Assembly (NCBI GenBank): GCA_023461495.1
Contig: JAEYLA010000159.1
Location: 1-8,031 of the forward strand
Source: Bacillota bacterium
Lineage (GTDB): Bacteria; Bacillota; Clostridia; Christensenellales; CAG-138
DNA length: 8,031 nucleotides
Reading direction: 5' to 3'
Shown here: positions 6,095-8,031 of the stretch, in pieces
How the letters are laid out: every line of letters starts with the position of its first letter
How positions within the stretch are numbered: the first letter of the stretch is position 1
Program-made: the position numbers and the translations under genes
Notes under the pieces: generated by a model
What the model was told of the DNA's origin: nothing
The model's input: only the letters and a program-made list of their open reading frames with translations
Database searches by the model: none

Positions 6095-7615
6095 ATGGGC
6101 ACGGAAATCGTAGTGGATATCAACCCCTACCAGACACGCGTCGTATTGCTTGAAAACGGGCAGCCTGGTGAGATTTTTATTGAACGCCGCGGCCATGAGC
6201 GCCTTGTGGGCAATATCTATAACGGCAGGGTGCAGAATGTCCTTCCGGGCATGCAGGCCGCATTTGTAGACATTGGCTTGGAACGCAACGCATTTTTGTA
6301 TGCGGGAGATATCCAGATTGACCGCTCAGATTTTCAGTTTGGGGATAATGGGCAGGAGGTACGCCTGCCGCCCGTCAACATTCAGGATATTGTAAAGCCC
6401 GGCCAGGAAATTATGGTCCAGGTATTAAAAGAGCCTGTGGGCACAAAGGGTGCGCGTGTGACGACGCATATCACGCTGCCCGGAAGGACGCTTGTGCTGA
6501 TGCCCACCGTCAACTATGTCGGCGTTTCACGCCGTATAGGGGATGAAGCGGAGCGCAGCCGCCTAAGGGGCATTCTTGACCAGATCAAGCCCCCGGAAAT
6601 GGGCGTAATTGTCCGCACGGCAGCCGTTGGGAAAAGCACCCAGGAATTTGAGGCGGATATTCATTTCCTTGAGCGCCTGTGGGAGCGCATCCATAAAAAG
6701 AAACAGCTTGTTTCCGCGCCGCGCCTGCTGCATGCGGAGGAGCCGCTGGTGTTTCGCACCATACGCGATCTGTTTACGCCAAACATTGAGCGCCTGACCA
6801 TCAACGATCCGGAGTTTTATGAGCGCATACAAATCGTTGCCAACATCATCTCCCCGCAGCTAAAGGACCGTGTGGTGCTCTACCAGGGCGAAGAGGAACT
6901 CTTTGACCGGTACGATCTTGAACATAAGATTGAAAAGGCGCTTGCGCGCAAGGTCTGGCTTGCAAACGGCGGCTATATCGTTATTGATCAGACGGAGGCG
7001 CTCACGAGCATTGACGTCAACACCGGCCGCTTTGTGGGCACGGACAATTTGCAGGAAACCATTACCCAGGCCAACTGCGAGGCGGCAAAGGAGATTGCCC
7101 GCCAGCTCAAGCTTAGGGATATCAGCGGCATCATCATCGTTGACTTTATCGATATGGAAGATATCGCGGACAAAGAGCGCGTGCTTGACACCCTGAAAAC
7201 GGAGCTGAAAAAGGACAGGACAAAATCCAACGTTCTTGGCATTACCCAGCTTGGCCTTGTGGAGATGACGCGCAAGAAGATGCGCCATAATCTAAGCAAT
7301 ACGCTGCAGATGCCCTGCCCGTACTGCCACGGGGACGGCAGAGTGCTTTCCCCGGAAACAGTTGTATTGAAGGTGCGGAAAGCACTCATCAACTCTATCC
7401 GCAATGAATCGATGGCAAATTACCTTGTGGAAGTACATCCCGATGTTGCCGAACTGATTGAGGATCATTCGAGCGCCCAGGCGCCGCTGCTGCCTTCGGC
7501 TGCGGGCCGCAACATCTACGTCAAGGCCGTGCAGGCCATGCATGTAGAAGAATTCCGAATTACGCCGCTTGTAAAAATTCCTGAAAATTTGGACGGCGTG
7601 CGCAAATACCAGTAG
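6095..7615 (+). CDS. rng: Ribonuclease G/E family endoribonuclease (short, RNase G-like)
   Basis: RNase E/G enzymes cut single-stranded AU-rich RNA from monophosphorylated 5' ends and act in mRNA decay and rRNA/tRNA maturation in the cytoplasm. The protein has an S1 RNA-binding domain (about 37-128, including LVGNIYNGRVQNVLPGMQAAF), then the GRTLVLMP segment and the catalytic DNase I-like region. The two magnesium-binding aspartates are D307 (SIDVNTGRF) and D350 (IIIVDFIDM). Their 43-residue spacing equals that of E. coli RNase E D303 and D346. The zinc-link cysteines C408 and C411 lie in PCPYCHGDG. At 506 residues it lacks the long disordered degradosome scaffold of RNase E. It is the third gene of its operon and is followed by an intrinsic terminator. 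Firmicutes often carry RNase E/G in addition to or instead of RNase Y; nothing here shows which. Confidence 0.95.
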   Translation: MGTEIVVDINPYQTRVVLLENGQPGEIFIERRGHERLVGNIYNGRVQNVLPGMQAAFVDIGLERNAFLYAGDIQIDRSDFQFGDNGQEVRLPPVNIQDIVKPGQEIMVQVLKEPVGTKGARVTTHITLPGRTLVLMPTVNYVGVSRRIGDEAERSRLRGILDQIKPPEMGVIVRTAAVGKSTQEFEADIHFLERLWERIHKKKQLVSAPRLLHAEEPLVFRTIRDLFTPNIERLTINDPEFYERIQIVANIISPQLKDRVVLYQGEEELFDRYDLEHKIEKALARKVWLANGGYIVIDQTEALTSIDVNTGRFVGTDNLQETITQANCEAAKEIARQLKLRDISGIIIVDFIDMEDIADKERVLDTLKTELKKDRTKSNVLGITQLGLVEMTRKKMRHNLSNTLQMPCPYCHGDGRVLSPETVVLKVRKALINSIRNESMANYLVEVHPDVAELIEDHSSAQAPLLPSAAGRNIYVKAVQAMHVEEFRITPLVKIPENLDGVRKYQ

Positions 7616-7640
7616 TGCAGGTGTATGTTTCATATCGTTT

Positions 7641-7670
7641 ATGCGCAAAAGCCATTCTTTTGCGTATTTT
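7641..7670 (+). terminator. Intrinsic terminator after rng
   Basis: ATGCGCAAAAG (7641-7651) pairs with CTTTTGCGTAT (7657-7667) as an 11-bp stem with one G-T wobble and a 5-nt CCATT loop. The stem is followed by TTTATAG. It starts 25 nt after the rng stop. The T-tract is short, but the stem is good and its position fits the operon end. Confidence 0.75.
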
Positions 7671-7674
7671 ATAG

Positions 7675-7702
7675 TTGCTTTAGCGCTGTGGCGTGTTAAA
7701 AT
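7675..7702 (+). promoter_or_regulatory. Probable extended -10 promoter for the FAH-family gene
   Basis: TAAAAT (7697-7702) with TG at 7694-7695 forms an extended -10 identical over nine bases (TGTTAAAAT) to the one at 3574-3582. The -35 is poor: TTGCTT at 7675-7680 matches three of six bases, with a 16-bp spacer. Extended -10 promoters tolerate weak -35 elements. It sits between the rng terminator and the next start codon, where a promoter is expected. Confidence 0.55.
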
Positions 7703-7738
7703 GTTTTTAGAAGCCATAGCAATGTACGGGAGGTACTT

Positions 7739-8031
7739 ATGAGGCTGTGCCGTGTCAGCGCAAACAACGAAACGTTTTATGGTGTTCTAAAAGGAGAGCT
7801 TGTACGCCGTCTTAAAGGCGCGCCGTTTGAAGAACTCCAGTTCGATGGCAGGGAATATCCGCTTTCCGGGGCGCGGCTTCTTGCGCCTGTGGAGCCTTCC
7901 AAGATCGTTTGCATCGGCAAGAACTACTACGCGCACGCGCTGGAAATGCAGAGCACGCCGCCCGAGCAGCCGCTGATGTTTTTAAAGCCGTCCACCAGCG
8001 TTATCGGCCCTGAGGATGTGATCGTATATCC
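7739..8031 (+). CDS. Fumarylacetoacetate hydrolase (FAH) family protein, 3' end outside window
   Basis: The frame opens at ATG 7739 with GGGAGG 5 nt upstream and runs off the window end after 97 codons without a stop. The first 52 or so residues resemble the small N-terminal domain of bacterial FAH-family enzymes. The FAH domain proper then begins with KIVCIGKNYYAHALEM, which contains the N-Y-x-x-H-x-x-E pattern (H66, E69) of the catalytic dyad, followed by PLMFLKPSTSVIGPED, a typical family block. The acidic metal ligands would lie beyond the window. FAH-family enzymes cleave or decarboxylate beta-keto acids and acylpyruvates using magnesium or manganese. Substrate cannot be assigned from this fragment; acylpyruvase, oxaloacetate decarboxylase and 2-hydroxyhepta-2,4-diene-1,7-dioate isomerase relatives all share these motifs. 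It appears to be transcribed separately from rng. Confidence 0.88.
   Translation, partial: MRLCRVSANNETFYGVLKGELVRRLKGAPFEELQFDGREYPLSGARLLAPVEPSKIVCIGKNYYAHALEMQSTPPEQPLMFLKPSTSVIGPEDVIVY

Noticed and set aside
6860..7288. 142-codon - strand frame opposite rng
   Set aside because: It lies entirely within the RNase G catalytic region, which has its conserved residues on the + strand.
7616..7738. Possible riboswitch or small RNA between rng and the FAH gene
   Set aside because: The 123 bases are accounted for by the terminator, the promoter and a ribosome site; no further structure or aptamer-like motif is visible.
1..8031. CRISPR arrays, tRNA genes, insertion sequences, prophage or defence genes
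   Set aside because: I saw no direct-repeat array, cloverleaf, transposase-like frame or terminal inverted repeats; all long + strand frames belong to recognisable chromosomal genes.

Overview
The window looks like part of a chromosome from an endospore-forming member of the Clostridia/Firmicutes with moderate GC (judged by eye at about one half). Three things point there: a spoIVFA-spoIVFB pair, a run of rodA, spoIVFA, spoIVFB, radical SAM, DUF2344 and rng genes that is a familiar Clostridia neighbourhood downstream of mre/min genes, and purine-rich Shine-Dalgarno sites that support GTG and TTG starts. A Christensenellales-like lineage is possible, but this is a guess from composition. Every supported gene is on the + strand. 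I see no mobile element, CRISPR array, tRNA or rRNA.

Layout. (1) 1-534: the C-terminal end of a protein that looks like a periplasmic sugar-binding (type 1) fold, interrupted by a Pro/Ser/Thr-rich stretch. (2) 555-1721: a RodA-type SEDS glycosyltransferase, 20 bp downstream and probably cotranscribed. (3) 1722-1949: a noncoding gap with two hairpins and a candidate sporulation (sigma-E-like) promoter. (4) 1950-3508: spoIVFA and spoIVFB, overlapping as ATGA. (5) 3509-3615: a short gap with a strong sigma-A-type promoter. (6) 3616-7615: a tightly packed operon of a B12-binding-like radical SAM protein (TIGR03960 type), its DUF2344 partner (TIGR03936 type) and ribonuclease G/E, closed by an intrinsic terminator at 7641-7670. 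(7) 7739-8031: a fumarylacetoacetate hydrolase-family gene with its own promoter, cut by the window end.

How the genes fit together. RodA polymerises glycan for wall elongation. SpoIVFA and SpoIVFB form the membrane complex that, in Bacillus, cleaves pro-sigma-K in the mother cell. The radical SAM and DUF2344 pair has no established function, but its overlap with rng suggests a role in RNA metabolism. The gene downstream of rng is not rplU/rpmA, as it would be in many Firmicutes, but an unrelated metabolic gene behind a terminator.

The strongest candidates for undescribed biology are the radical SAM-DUF2344-RNase G operon and the binding-protein-like gene with a low-complexity insertion next to rodA. 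Most of the window is otherwise recognisable core genome.
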